64,000 bases of DNA from Limnomonas spitsbergensis (GCA_037349105.1 JAYJMM010000116.1:5456001-5520000); one strand, 5' to 3'; counted from the first letter of the stretch, positions 34,101-46,499 are shown. Made by a program: numbers and translations. The notes: generated by a model not told the origin, from the letters alone.

Positions 34101-37100
34101 CCTCTCTAGTTTGACCTATACGGGATACGAAAAGTACATCAGGGACGCATATATAGAGTGGACACAGGGGTAGGGTGGACAGGGATAGGGTCATAAGAGT
34201 GAAAGGATCTGTATGCGTTGAGGGCCCAGTCACCTATCTACGTGTCACAGAACTGCTTCTCTCTTACGAGGTTTGGCACAGAAAAACATGATTTCAGGCT
34301 CCTGCACAAGAGCACGCCGATATCAGAAATCCGATGATTACAAGGGTATGCAGGTATAAGCCGCCGCGGCCTGTCATCCCAGGATGCAACACAAACACAC
34401 TTTTGACGCCCCCTGCCCCCATTGCCCCCACAGCTTCCTTGCTTTCCAGCCCCCCCTCACACACCTTGCGCATCGTCAGTACAAAGGCCGAGTCGTCCCC
34501 TGGCTGCTCCACGATGTCCCAGCGTACGCGCAGCATCTCCTGCAGCCCCGTATCCAGCCGGGTGTTGATGCCCAGCACCAACACGTTCATGCACTGGGAC
34601 GCAACGTGCAGGAAAGCGCCCTCCAGCTCACTGAAGTCAACCTGGATGCAGATAGAGCAGAAGAGAGAGTTACGTGAGGGTAAGCGTGGGACGCAACATC
34701 TTGGTAAGCGCACTCTAGCTTAATGAAGTCGACCTGGCAGCAAACTGAAGGGCAGCAACAGAGGAGTTACATCAGGATCCGCGCGGGACACAACGCGTAG
34801 GACAGATTCACAAGGACAGAAGGGCCTCTCTGCAGCCACCTCTGCCCACCCGGCCACCTCTGGTTGGGTGGACATGTCCATGATTGACTGAAGACAGTAT
34901 CATCAGTGAACCCATTCCCGCCTCCCTGCCAGTTGCCACACCTTGTCAGCCAGCGCTGGCTTGATATCCTTGTGGATGGCAGCAGAGAGGCCCTCAATCG
35001 TGTCCTTGCAGAAATCAGCCGTCTTCAGGATGCGACACACAACCTGAGAGGGGGCGTGGAATGAGACGGAGGCAAGGCACCAAGAAGAGAAGTCTCAAGA
35101 ATGCAGTGTACCGCCTGAGATGGAGAATCCATGTAAACAAAGGCCGAGCACAAGGGAGGTGATACAGGCAAAATTTGGAAATTTCTACATTCATTATACC
35201 GGTATTGTTTATTTTCACGGGTTGAACTTCGTTGAATGTGCTTTTAGCTGAGTGCAAGCCAAACAGCACGGCCCCTTTTTTAGGATCCGGGGCTAGCCAG
35301 TTCAGGGTTCTTGAAGTACTAGGGTAGGGAGTATAATGGGGGGCCTGCACACGCCACACAATGCTAGTGAATACTAAACGACAGAACCAATTGCCACGAG
35401 AGATTGATTGCCACGCTGTTCCTAGCCCTCACTTGGCCCTGTGCATCATGCCAGAGCACCATATGGTGAATGAGGCTGAGGCTCTTGGCCTGCTCGAGCC
35501 CATCCCCATATTCACAATCAAGCCCAAACACATCAACATGACAAAAGGTAGTGCACAGGAGGACCACCCCTGTGATGCAATCACCGTTTTTCAGGGCTGG
35601 TTCGTAAGGATAAACGACCCCACACAGCACCGGGACTCCGTCAAGCCCTTCGGGATTTGACGGGCAAGTAGCCAGAAGTCAAAGGAGTCTAGAGTACACG
35701 GGGAACAGTCTGTTCTTATGTTGAGATTATAAGTTTTTGGGTGCACTGACAGGCGCTGCTTCCTGGCCTAGAAATAAGCATTTTTTATTGGCAGCAAACA
35801 AAAGTTCAGATCTCTACAGAAATTTGGCCTCTTCAGTCCATTCCTCCCCCCTCCACAAACTCCCCCCCTTGCACCTACCAGCTCGTCTTCCTCCGTCATG
35901 CGTATGTACCATTCCTGGCCGACGAAAGGAAGCGGGACGCTGGTCAATCCATGCATCGTCTTCGGCAGACGTTGCAGCAGGGCTGCAGAGTAGGTGTCCA
36001 GAAGGTTCTGCAACAGAGTTTGGGGTGCAAGGCAGGTGTTGCATCAGGGTTTCAAATTTAAGGCCGCTGTTGCAGCAAGGTTAGGAATAAAAGGCCGCCA
36101 TCGGTGCAGGGTTCAGGGTTAAGGGTGAAAGGCCGCTCTTTAGTATTAAGGTTTCAAGTAATCTGTTGCAGCAGGGTTTTAAGGATTTGGTCCAGCTTTT
36201 CCAGCAAAAGGTAAGAAACAAGGGTTTGAGGCAGCCATATCAGCGGGGCTGCCAAGCAAGTGTCCAGTGCCCATTGTCCAGTGGGTTCTTCAACAGAGCT
36301 TAGGGTTTAAGTCAGCTGTTGCAGCAGGGTTTGTGGGGTCAGGGTTAAGGGCAGCCGCTGCAGCAGGGCTGCTGAGTCTGTATACAGAAGGTTCTGCAGC
36401 AGAGGGACTGATCCCCTGCGCTAATATCAAGCGCATTGGACACGAATTCCATGCCACAACCTGTCTTCCATCGAACATCCTGTCCAGCATCCACCCGCAG
36501 CCCAGTGGCCAGCCCTGAGCATGAGTGCCCAACACGCTGCTTTAGGGCATACAGTGTGATCCGGGGACCCCGTTACGGAACCCTGTTGCCTGTGCCTCCT
36601 GATCTTGTTCCAGCTTCTGTGGGAGATCACAGCAGCCTGGAGCTGCTTTACATCAGCCCTTCAGATGAGCGTCCCTGGAACTCCCCTCCCCTCCCCTCCC
36701 CTCCCCTCCCCTCCCCTCCCCTCCCCTCCCCTCCCCCTTCTCCCCTCCCCTCTACTTCCCTCCCCCTTCTCCCTCACCCCCCTTTGCCCTCACTTGGAAG
36801 ATCTGTGTGAGCCCTAGTAGCGTCTCCCCCTTTGAGAGCATGCGGCTGCAGCGGGTGAGAGAGGTCCTGATCTTGAGGAACAGCTTGTTGGCAGAGGGCA
36901 ACACACGCGGGCCTGCCTCCTCTTCAGCAGGGCACCACCTGACAGGTGGAAAAGAGGGGGGAGGCGGGCGGGGGAGCGGGAATCAAGAGGAGTTGACAAA
37001 AAGAGAGAGGCGGGGAGGAGAGAGGTTTAAGATAAGTGGGTAAGTAGAGGGCAGGGGGTAGAGGGAGGCAGGGAGGAGCAGGATTGAAGAAATGTGGGCA

Positions 37101-40100
37101 AGAAGGGGGGAGGGGGGAGGATAGGGATTGAAGGGGCCTGGCCGAGCGGGTGGAGGCGCGGAGGAGTAGGATGGGCGAAAAGTGGATTGAGGGAGGGATG
37201 GGGGAGAAGCAAGCTTGAGGCTCACGATTGAGGAGAAGGGCTGGGTGGCTGTAAGGCTGGGCAGGTGGGGGCAGCAAGGAGAGAAAGAGGGCTGAGTGCT
37301 GACGATCGCGGGACTTCAGATGGGTAGGCAAGGATAAGTGTTGATAGGGTTTGGGGTTTAGGGAGGGGAGACAGAATGGGGAGGCAGAGTGACTGGTTCA
37401 GGGTCTAAAACCCCTCTTCATGCAAGGTGAAACCCCTCATCAGGTGGGGAGAACAGGGCTTGGGGTTCAGGGTCTATAAATCCTCATCACTGGCGAGGAG
37501 ACGAAGGTCAGAGTAAAGGTCAGTAGGTCACCCAACCTCAAATCCAGAGGGCTTTCAAATTTCCTAGTGGCCTTATAACAAGAAGCACCCAAATCCCATT
37601 TCCAAAGGATGCACCCAGCCCAGCCTCCACATCTTCCCCTAAAGCCTTTCCCCCTCATGTAACTCCCCTTGCTCATTTCCACGCCCCTTCATCCTCCCAT
37701 CCTGTCACCACCCCTTAACCCTCAGTCCTGCCCCCCCCCCTTGACCCTCAGACCGGTCCTACTCAGGTCACCTGCTCTCGCTCCCCTACCTCAGCACCCC
37801 CTCCAGGAGTGTGCAGAGCTCTCCCTTCTCGTCCTCCACGTAAAACCTGATCCCTTCCCTATCCACGCCCGTCCACACCCCAGTCACCTGTTCTCATACT
37901 CCTCCCTCAGCACCGCCTCAAGGTGCGCATTGAGCTCCCGCTCCTCCTCCTCCACATAGAACCGCAGGACAGGCTCAAAGGCCTCGCTGATGCTGCCCTC
38001 AAACGTCATCTTGGCCTCGCGGGCGGCCTGACGCTCCTTATCTGTCATCTGCAAGTCGCGACAGGCGAGGGAGCGGGGAGCGTTGTGGAAGTGTGGAGTG
38101 GACATTGAGAAGTCTGAGGATGGACTCTCTGACAGTCTGACCACACCCAGATCGAGCCGGAACACATCCCGACTACATGCGCAACTCCTGCTTGAAAGCC
38201 CTGGACCCCAGGCATCCATAAGTGCAGCTACCCCACATCTGAAAAATCCTGGAGCATGCAAATTGCTCTGTATTGACAGTCCTCCCAGGGCTTGTGCAGC
38301 TCGTTTTCAACGCACACACCTTCCCATTGCTTTCGGGTAAAGGCATAGCTCACGCTGCGACAGCAATGCCAACAACTCAATAAGACAGCTTAACCCTCCA
38401 CCCTTGCCTCCGACCCCCCCCCTCCCACCTTCTCCATGGCCCGTTTGTGTGCCTCTTGGCGCTCCTTCTTGCGGTACTTCTCCAACCGCCGCCGTACCTC
38501 ACCCGCAGACAGGTTGTCCGTGTCACCAGGTACAGAATCATCTTCATCCTGCAGGTAGAGAGACAGATCTTGCAACCAGACAGGTGTTGCAGCAATATGC
38601 AACAACAGGTAATCTGTGTCGCCAGGTACGGAATCATCCTCATCCTGCAAGGAGAGAGACAGATGTTGCAACCAGACAGGTGTTGCAGCAGTATGCAACA
38701 ACAGGTAATCTGTGTCGCAAGGTGCGGAATCATCCTCATTCTGCAAGGAGAGACAGATGTTGCAACCAGACAGGTGTTGCAGCAGTATGCAACAACAGGT
38801 GGTCTGTGTCGCCATGTACAGAATCATCTTCATCCTGCAGGTAGAGAGACAGATGTTGCAACCAGACAGGTGTTGCAGCAATATGCAACAGCAGGTAATC
38901 TGTGTCGCCAGGTACGGAATCATCCTCATCCTGCAAGGAGAGAGACAGATGTTGCAACCAGACAGGTGCTGCAGCAGTATGCAACAACAGGTAATCTGTG
39001 TCGCCAGGTATGGAATCATCCTCATTCTGCAGGTAGAGAGACAGATGTTGCAACCAGACAGGTGTTGCAGCAATATGCAACAATAGGTGGTCTGAGTCGC
39101 CAGGTACAGAATCATCCTCATCCTGCAAGGAGAGACAGATGTTGCAACCAGACAGGTGTTGCAGCAGTATGCAACAACAGGTGGTCTGTGTCACCAGGTA
39201 CGGAATCATCCTCATCCTGCAAGGAGAGACAGATGTTGCAACCAGACAGGTGTTGCAGCAGTATGCAACAACAGGTGGTCTGTGTGACCAGATATGGAAT
39301 CATCCTCATCCTGCAGGGTGAGAGCAACCAGACAGGTGTTGCAGCCAGCCGGATATTACAACCAGCCGGTGCTGCCTCAGTGCCACCAGCTGTGTGTGCA
39401 CAGCCAGGGGCTGCAGCCAGCGGGGTAAAACAATCAACAACCAGCCGGTGCTGCCACCAGCTATGTGCACACAACCAGGTGTTGTAGCCAGTTCGATATT
39501 GCAGCCAGCACCAGCCGCTCCCTCAAACAGGGCCGCCCTCTTTCACTGAAACCTGTTCCAAGCGACCTTCATCCCCTTCCCTTCCCTCTTTCCCCGCCAT
39601 CTCCCTCCCCTTCCCGCCGTATCCCTGCTGTCCCCTTCCTCCTCCCTCCCCTCTCCCTCCCACAACTCTCACATCCTCATCCGCCCCAGCTGCTCCCCCA
39701 AAGAGTGCTGCCATCTCCCGCTCAAACTTGTTTGTGGCGACGACGGTGTTGATGAGCGGGCCAATGTTTGCACGCACCTGCAGCGCAGTGAGGACAGGGG
39801 TTTCGGCATAGTTAATGCCCCTTCATTGGGGTGTTGATTGTGCTGGTGTCTTGGCCCCTTTCTTCAACCAACAACTTATGCTTGCAAATGAAAAAGAGGT
39901 CCATTCAAAACCTGATTCAAACGGAAGCCAGGTTTTATATGGAGGCCAAGGGAGCAGAGCGCTCGCAACATGGGTGCAGCCTTCGGGGCAATCAGGTGAT
40001 GCTGAGAGGACATGGGTGCAGCCTTCTAGGCAATTAAGTACTGCAGGCAGAGCTCAGAGGGAAACAACATGCTGTAGCACCTGTGCCCCCTCTGCAGCCT

Positions 40101-43100
40101 GCAATACAGCCACTGGCTAGTCGATGTCTACTATTTTCCTGAAAGCATACGGCGAAGCATCAGGCCCTTCTCCTCGATTGCTGAGCTGCTGAGCTGCAGA
40201 GTTGCGATGTTCTGCCCAGGCTGCCACTCCAGGGCATTCCCAAGTTGCCCCATGACATTCCCATCTGCCCCAAGACACGTCCCCTTCACCAAACAATAGA
40301 AAATATCTTTGTGATGAGACCGGCATTATGGGCCCAGCATGTCACAACACTGCCTCAGCTTGGTGGCCTCCATGGACAGAACAAGAAGCAGGTAACCTGT
40401 GCCTGAGCGCCAGACAAGATAATTTCTCGAGGAGAACTGCCCCGGAGGGCACGCTTAGTGGACGACGCCAAGAGCTTAGTGGACGACGCCAAGAGCTTAC
40501 TGCAGCTTCAGCATTCCTGGAGTATCAGGTCTAGGGCTTAACTCTGTGTCCTCATCTATTTACTGAATCAGGACAAGACCCTACCTCTGCTTCGTCATCG
40601 CTGAGGATGCGTTTGGCCTGGGCTTTGGTGATCTTGCAGAACGTGAGGCACAGCATCTGTGCAGCAGGGGCAGGCATTAGTCAGACAGGGCAGCAGGGGC
40701 AGGCATTAGTCAGACAGGGCAGCAGAGGCAGGCATTAGTCAGACAGGGCAGCAGGGGCAGGCATTAGTCAGACAGGGCGGCAGAGGCAGGCATTAGTCAG
40801 ACAGGGCAGCAGGGGCAGGCATTAGTCAGACAGGGCAGCAGGGGCAGGCATTAGTCAGACAGGGCAGCAGGGGCAGGCATTAGTCAGACAGGGCAGCAGG
40901 GGCAGGCATTAGTCAGACAGGGCAGCAGAGGCAGGCATTAGTCAGACAGGGCAGCAGAGGCAGGCATTAGTCAGACAGGGCAGCAGGGGCAGGCATTAGT
41001 CAGACAGGGCAGCAGGGGCAGGCATTAGTCAGACAGGGCAGCAGGGGCAGGCATTAGTCAGACAAGGCAGCAGGGGCAGGCATTAGTCAGACAGGGCAGC
41101 AGGGGCAGGCATTAGTCAGACAGGGCAGCAGGGGCAGGCATTAGTCAGACAGGGCAGCAGAGGCAGGCATTAGTCAGACAGGGCAGCAGGGGCAGGCATT
41201 AGTCAGACAGGGCAGCAGGGGCAGGCATTAGTCAGACAGGGCAGCAGGGGCAGGCATTAGTCAGACAGGGCAGCAGGGGCAGGCATTAGTCAGACAGGGC
41301 AGCAGAGGCAGGCATTAGTCAGACAGGGCAGCAGAGGCAGGCATTAGTCAGACAGGGCAGCAGGGGCAGGCATTAGTCAGACAGGGCAGCAGGGGCAGGC
41401 ATTAGTCAGACAGGGCGGCAGGGGCAGGCATTAGTCAGACAGGGCAGCAGAGGCAGGCATTAGTCAGACAGGGCAGCAGGGGCAGGCATTAGTCAGACAG
41501 GGCGGCAGGGGCAGGCATTAGTCAGACAGGGCAGCAGAGGCAGGCATTAGTCAGACAGGGCAGCAGGGGCAGGCATTAGTCAGACAGGGCAGCAGGGGCA
41601 GGCATTAGTCAGACAGGGCAGCAGGGGCAGGCATTAGTCAGACAGGGCAGCAGAGGCAGGCATAAGTCAGACAGGGCAGCAGAGGCAGGCATTAGTCAGA
41701 CAGGGCGGCAGGGGCAGGCATTAGTCAGACAGGGCAGTAGGGGCAGGCATTAGTCAGACAGGGCAGCAGGGGCAGGCATTAGTCAGACAGGGCAGCAGGG
41801 GCAGGCATTAGTCAGACAAGGCAGCATGGGCAGGCATTAGTCAGACAGGGCAGCAGGGGCAGGCATTAGTCAGACAGGGCAGCAGGGGCAGGCATTAGTC
41901 AGACAGGGCGGCAGAGGCAGGCATTAGTCAGACAGGGCAGCAGGGGCAGGCATTAGTCAGACAGGGCAGCAGGGGCAGGCATTAGTCAGACAGGGCAGCA
42001 GAGGCAGGCATTAGTCAGACAGGGCAGCAGGGCAGGCATTAGTCAGACAGGGCAGCAGGGGCAGGCATTAGTCAGACAGGGCAGCAGGGGCAGGCATTAG
42101 TCAGACAGGGCAGCAGGGGCAGGCATTAGTCAGACAGGGCGGCAGGGGCAGGCATTAGTCAGACAGGGCGGCAGGGGCAGGCATTAGTCAGACAGGGCAG
42201 CAGGGGCAGGCATTAGTCAGACAGGGCAGCAGGGGCAGGCATTAGTCAGACAGGGCAGCAGGGGCAGGCATTAGTCAGACAGGGCAGCAGGACAGGCTGT
42301 TGGAGGTAGTATGAATCAGGCTGCATCAGCTGATGACAACGGAGCAGTCTAGTTGAGCCTGGTCTGCAAATAGGCGAAATAGGCAACGCGAGGTAGGCAG
42401 ATCACCTGCTGTGTAGCCCTCTGCCTCCTATGGGCTGATAAAGCCCTCGGGTGGAGCGAGAGCCGAGTAAGCAAGCTGATGCATGCATAGCTAGGATCAG
42501 TGAAGACAGGTGGCTGTGTCAAAGGCTCTATCAGCCATGGTAGCTAGATAGGGACCTTGATCAGGGTGGTGGTAGAAAGGGACACGCAAGGATTGATGGT
42601 TGAGGGTGAAGAACATACTCCAAGACTACTAGAGCGTTGATAGCATGCTTGAAGCAGAGGTTCGGTTGAAAGGAGCTTTCCCTTAGTTGAACCGCAGATA
42701 CAGCTGTACCGACCTCACACTTGCACATACAACACGCATGCACGCACAAAGCGCATGCACGCACAACATGCATGCACAAACGAGCACAGAACACGCACGT
42801 GCAAACAAGCGCATGCACCCACTACACGCATGCGCAAACACACACATGCACACCCACCTGTGACACCCTCCACGACTCTGGGAAGATGGCCCACTGCTCC
42901 TTCTTCTCCTCAAGCCTGCTCCGGAACCACATGAAACGCCGCTCAAACCGCTCCAGCTTGGCGGTCTCGCCAGACATGGAGAAGATAGTCTGCATGTAGC
43001 AAGCAGAGATCGGTTTAGGGTTGAAAATAAAAGGATGGCGAAGATGGTAGGGGGAGGGGGGGAGGGGGATGCGGGCAGTGCCATAGCAGTGTAGCTGAGA

Positions 43101-46100
43101 GCAACGGGCGGTTTTCAGTGCAGACAGGTTCACTGCCTCAGTCAGGGCAATTTAGTCCAGGGCAACAGCTCATGAGTTCAGAGGTGGTGGCATGCCATGC
43201 TTTATCCAATCGTAGTGAGCAAACGTCATTTTGATAGCGTGTGAGCAATTAAATAGGAACTGCGTAACCTTGGTCATGTTCACCTAACCCTGCATCACCA
43301 TACAGGTAGACAAGGACTGCTTCAAGACTGGAATCGCCTTCGCGATATACCCTTGACCCTATACCCTTTTATACCCTTTTTTGCTTTTACGCAACCCAGC
43401 CTTCCCCCTTAATCATCTCCAGCTGGCCTCCTCGCCCACCGTGTAGATGGTCATCTCCCTGTCACACAACCAGTCCATCAGCTGGTCGCGGACCTGCAAG
43501 GCCACAGAGCAGGAGGTGGAGATTAGGGTTTAGGGCAGGCGGCAAATGTAGGGTTCAGGGCTTGGTCCAGGCATGAGGTGCAGTTTTATTTAGGCATCAG
43601 GTACATTGAAGTTCAACTGCAGTCATCCTTTTTGGACTAAAGAGTGATCGCATAGTGCAAAGGGTGGGATTTTTGGGGGCTCTGTTCTAGTGTTTGACAA
43701 GCAGATCTGAGAGTCAAGGCACAAAATGGGGGTCCTGCATTGTTAAGGAGGAAGGGTTAGATAGGATCTTGGCTCACACTCTGAGAGCAGTAGACGGTTT
43801 CCAGTGCTACCGTGCACCCTACCTCAACCAGGGAAACTCAGTCTAGGATATGGGCTCTCGAGTTGGAAGGTGGTGGAGTCCCTTGTTCAGTGCTGGAAAA
43901 GGGGGACGCGGCTACAGACTGCGGTGAAGGCCAGAAACTTAAATCAGCCCCAGGCTCAGATCTCTCGTGGCAAAGATCATATCAGGAATCCAGTTGAGGG
44001 TGGCAGCTACATAGGGGCTGACCATCAACATCAACATCCTCTACTTACAGAATTTACTGCTGCGTTCTCACACATTCGTCCAACATGGCTAATCGGCACG
44101 CCTAGTCGCCTACACGAACCAGTCTCTCATCCCGCTGGGTCACACGCAGTACAGCCTTCTTGCAACCACCAGCTGCTCCATTGAGCTCACCTTAGCCCCC
44201 AGTGCATCCACCACCAGGCACGCGTTGGCCAGTCGATCCAGATTCTCCGGCGAGAGCTTCACGTCTGCCTGCCCCATGAGGATCTTGAAGTCGTCCAGGA
44301 CGGCCGACTGGAGCTGGGACTGCAGTTGGGCCAGACGTCTGGACAGGTTCCGCACCTGACAAGGGCAAAGTTGACATGCAAGTGGGTGGGTGGGAGGGTA
44401 GATGATGATGTGGGGGTGCAGCTGACAAGCATGCTGATGGGTGGGTGGGTAGATGATGATGTGGCGGTGCAGCTGACAAGCATGCTGGTGGGTGGGCAGA
44501 CAGGCATGCAGGTGCATGGGAAATGACGACGGGACACAGCCGATGCGCAGGCAGGTAGGTAGATGATGACATGTGGGCGCAGCTGACAAGCATGCGGAGA
44601 GTAGGCAGACAGGCATGCAGGTGGCGTGCAGCAGTACAGGCAGTCAAGGTGACCTGTAAGCTCTGTGAATCCACAAATATACCGGTACATAAAAGTGTGT
44701 GCACAACATGTGTTGTAGCGCATGCACAGCATTTGCAACAGCACATGCCCACCTTCGGAATGCTTTCGTACTGCTGGAAGTACTCCATGAGCTGCTGTAC
44801 TGCCTCCAGCAGGTTGGCACACTTCTTGTACTGGTCCCTTCGCCCCGCCGCCTCTTCCAAGTCTTGGGACACAAGCGGATCATGTCAGCGCGGAGAAGGA
44901 GGGATGTTGTTCCATGCATGGGAGATATTCACCCCACTACCGTATTCCATAATTTATGATGGAACAAAACAGGCACACCCATGTCTGATGCTCTGGAAAC
45001 ACTTCAGAGCATCGGACATGGGTGTGCTCCTTCTGGAGATGCTCCTTCCTTAGAGCTTTCATTTGAAGCCCTATGAGTAATTTGACGCATCAACATAACA
45101 AACCTCACCAGGCATGCCTGACAGAGCCCTGGAATCTGACCCACCACCTTTGACTCACCCTTAGGTCTCAAAGGTTGGCCAAAGCGTGCTCTACCTCTAC
45201 ACAGCATCTGGCCCTCAACAAGACATGACACCTCCCCCAAAGCCCACCTCACATGCCTGTGAGCCCCATCATTACCATTCTGCTAGCACGCATACCGACT
45301 CCTCATATTTCCACAACGGCACCCAACTCTACCCACCAACGGTCTACTCTACCACGTAAACTGGAGCCCCATACGCCTCAATCCCCAGCATCGGACCATT
45401 CTGCCAAATGACACCCCACCCGCCCAAAGCTCCACCATGATACCTCCCGTAAAGCAGACCTGAATGACCCCTTTTCCAGCATGGGCCCTAGGCCAGAAGA
45501 ATGCCTGTGAGCCCGCCCACAGGATGACCCACAAGCAACACTATAATCTGCAACTGCTGCCGTCAGCATGGCCAGCTGCCTGAGGGCATGGCTTCCAATA
45601 TAGTGTGAACTCTGAACCCTAGACCCCCTTGGATGTAGGAGCCTCTTACCTGCAACAGCTGCCGTCAGCATGGCCAGTCGTCTGAGCGCAGTGATGGTGT
45701 TTGTCAGGTGCTTCTTCGCAAAGTCAAGCTTCTTTATGTCGCGGCAAATGTCCTGGACCATGCTTTCGCTCTCTTCAGCTTTCCGCTGAATGTCTTTCAC
45801 CTTGGAAAACAGCTCCTCGATTTGCGCATGGGCAGATGACACATCATCCCTGCCGACATGGGCCCATACTGGTCAGAGCAGTCAACGCATGGGCAGCAGC
45901 TGGGTGCTTCGATAAGAGTAAGACGTGCCTGATCCTAGGGCAGAGTGCCAGAGTATCAGTGGCATGAGGAGCCTTGTGCCTGGGGGTTAAATGGCCCCTT
46001 GCAATACCAGCTTGATAGACACATGCCATATTCTGCAGCCCAACGGCATGACCTGGCTTCTGGGTTTTTTGCCTGCATGGGGGTATCCCTGGCTCACCTA

Positions 46101-46499
46101 GCCCGCGTGTGAGCGCCTCCCTGAGCTTTAACAGCGCCATATATTTCTTTGTCAATCGTCCGAATCTGGGGCATGGGGTGGGTGGCAGAAGTCTGTCAGT
46201 ACTTGCTGACAGAAAAATCAGGACTTCCATTTGTAGGGCTACATACACTTCTGGGCTGCAGGGTCACTATTACACAACGGCACCCCTCGGATGGCATGGG
46301 GAGTCATGCTGTAGCTGGCTATCACCTGCTTCTGGAGCACCCCTACGAAGCGGTCGATATCAGTGAGGCTCGACTCGTCAGGGTAGATCGTGTTGATGAA
46401 CTTGGTCGCATCGAAATCTGCCTGGTCGAACACGTCCTGTTTTTTCTCGGAAGGCAGCTTCAGCTTCATCTCGGACGGAAGTTTGCCATACGACTCCAT
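31164..46499 (-). CDS. VPS53: VPS53, subunit of the GARP/EARP vesicle-tethering complex
   Basis: Twenty-one exons: 46499-46326, 46165-46098, 45849-45650, 44862-44753, 44355-44191, 43493-43440, 42989-42858, 40656-40585, 39777-39673, 38548-38429, 38048-37888, 36938-36794, 36007-35879, 35043-34942, 34641-34465, 34012-33888, 33528-33453, 33238-33152, 32484-32383, 31973-31752 and 31340-31164. Every junction is in phase; 900 residues, slightly longer than plant or animal VPS53. Recognition rests on FDATKFINTIYPDESSLTDID, EELFSKVKDIQRKAEESE, ICRDIKKLDFAKKHLTNTIT, LERFERRFMWFRSRL, LPSANKLFLKIRTSLTRCS, ADFCKDTIEGLSAAI and VLLDCAPRMGSELEDVTFSFF, in family order. VPS53 joins VPS51, VPS52 and VPS54 to tether endosome-derived vesicles at the trans-Golgi. 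The last exon is less certain: without the final splice (donor CAG/GTCAGT at 31751) the frame stops at 31665. Several introns carry splice-site-linked repeat arrays. Confidence 0.93.
32604..32660. repeat. 26-bp hairpin in VPS53 intron 18
   Basis: CCCAAACCCGCGCCTCCACT.. (32604-32629) pairs with 32634-32660 with one bulged base and one mismatch across a 4-nt loop. Just beyond lies a TTTAGTACTACATACTAAGT stretch. Looks like a small foldback element. Confidence 0.75.
36232..36402 (-). repeat. Degenerate copies of the 5' edge of VPS53 exon 13
   Basis: On the minus strand 36402-36347 reads GCAGAACCTTCTG, then ACTC(A/T)GCAGCCCTGCTGCAG, close to exon 13's acceptor and start (36011-35957). A weaker third copy is at 36296-36232. 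Sequence between copies is made of TTGCAGCAGGGTT-type units. Confidence 0.6.
36679..36735. repeat. (CCCCT)n pentanucleotide repeat
   Basis: About 11 copies of CCCCT in VPS53 intron 12, followed by imperfect CCCTTCTCC units to 36780. Confidence 0.9.
37770..37855 (-). pseudogene. Pseudo-exon: decayed copy of VPS53 exon 11 3' half plus donor
   Basis: Minus-strand frame reads IRFYVEDEKGELCTLLEGVLR then TAG, against LRFYVEEEERELNAHLEAVLR in exon 11. It is followed by GAGCAG/GTGACC, matching the genuine AACAG/GTGACT donor. It lies within intron 11, 33 bp beyond exon 11's own donor. Confidence 0.7.
38510..39340 (-). repeat. 94-96-bp tandem array copying the acceptor and start of VPS53 exon 10
   Basis: Eight to nine units; the TGCAACCAGA landmark recurs at 38571, 38667, 38761, 38857, 38953, 39049, 39143 and 39237. 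Each unit on the minus strand contains CCTTGCAG or CCTGCAG followed by a near copy of the first 42 nt of exon 10, encoding DEDDSVPGDTD. The unit next to exon 10 merges into the real exon, whose start is 38548. Confidence 0.95.
40661..42292 (-). repeat. 29-bp minisatellite ending at the VPS53 exon 8 acceptor
   Basis: About 56 units beginning GCAGCAGGGGCAGG on the plus strand, with sparse single-base variants and one 28-bp unit near 42028. It fills most of intron 7 and stops four bases from exon 8 (start 40656). On the transcribed strand each unit holds CTGACTAATG (branch-site-like), then a C/T-rich stretch, and no AG dinucleotide. Confidence 0.97.
42720..42857. repeat. GCATGCACGCACAAA-type repeats next to the VPS53 exon 7 donor
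   Basis: Alternating purine-pyrimidine GCATGCACGCAC and ACACGCATGC units fill the first ~135 nt of intron 7 directly after the donor. Such tracts can adopt Z-DNA. Confidence 0.7.
44380..44620 (-). repeat. ~60-bp array upstream of the VPS53 exon 5 acceptor
   Basis: Three to four units with TAGATGATGATGTG and CAGCTGACAAGCATGC on the plus strand. On the minus strand each includes GCATGCTTGTCAG, resembling the true acceptor's CATGTCAACTTTGCCCTTGTCAG at 44355. Confidence 0.75.
44973..45027. repeat. 23-bp hairpin in VPS53 intron 3
   Basis: Bases 44973-44995 and 45005-45027 are inverted repeats with one mismatch and a 9-nt loop. Confidence 0.85.

Noticed and set aside
38390..39487. Long ORFs of 243 and 346 codons across the VPS53 intron 9 array
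   Set aside because: The plus-strand frame is antisense to VPS53 and repeat-driven. The minus-strand frame is explained by the repeat and exon 10 itself.
40661..42292. CRISPR-like regular 29-bp repeat
   Set aside because: Units are directly adjacent with no spacers, and this is a eukaryotic intron.
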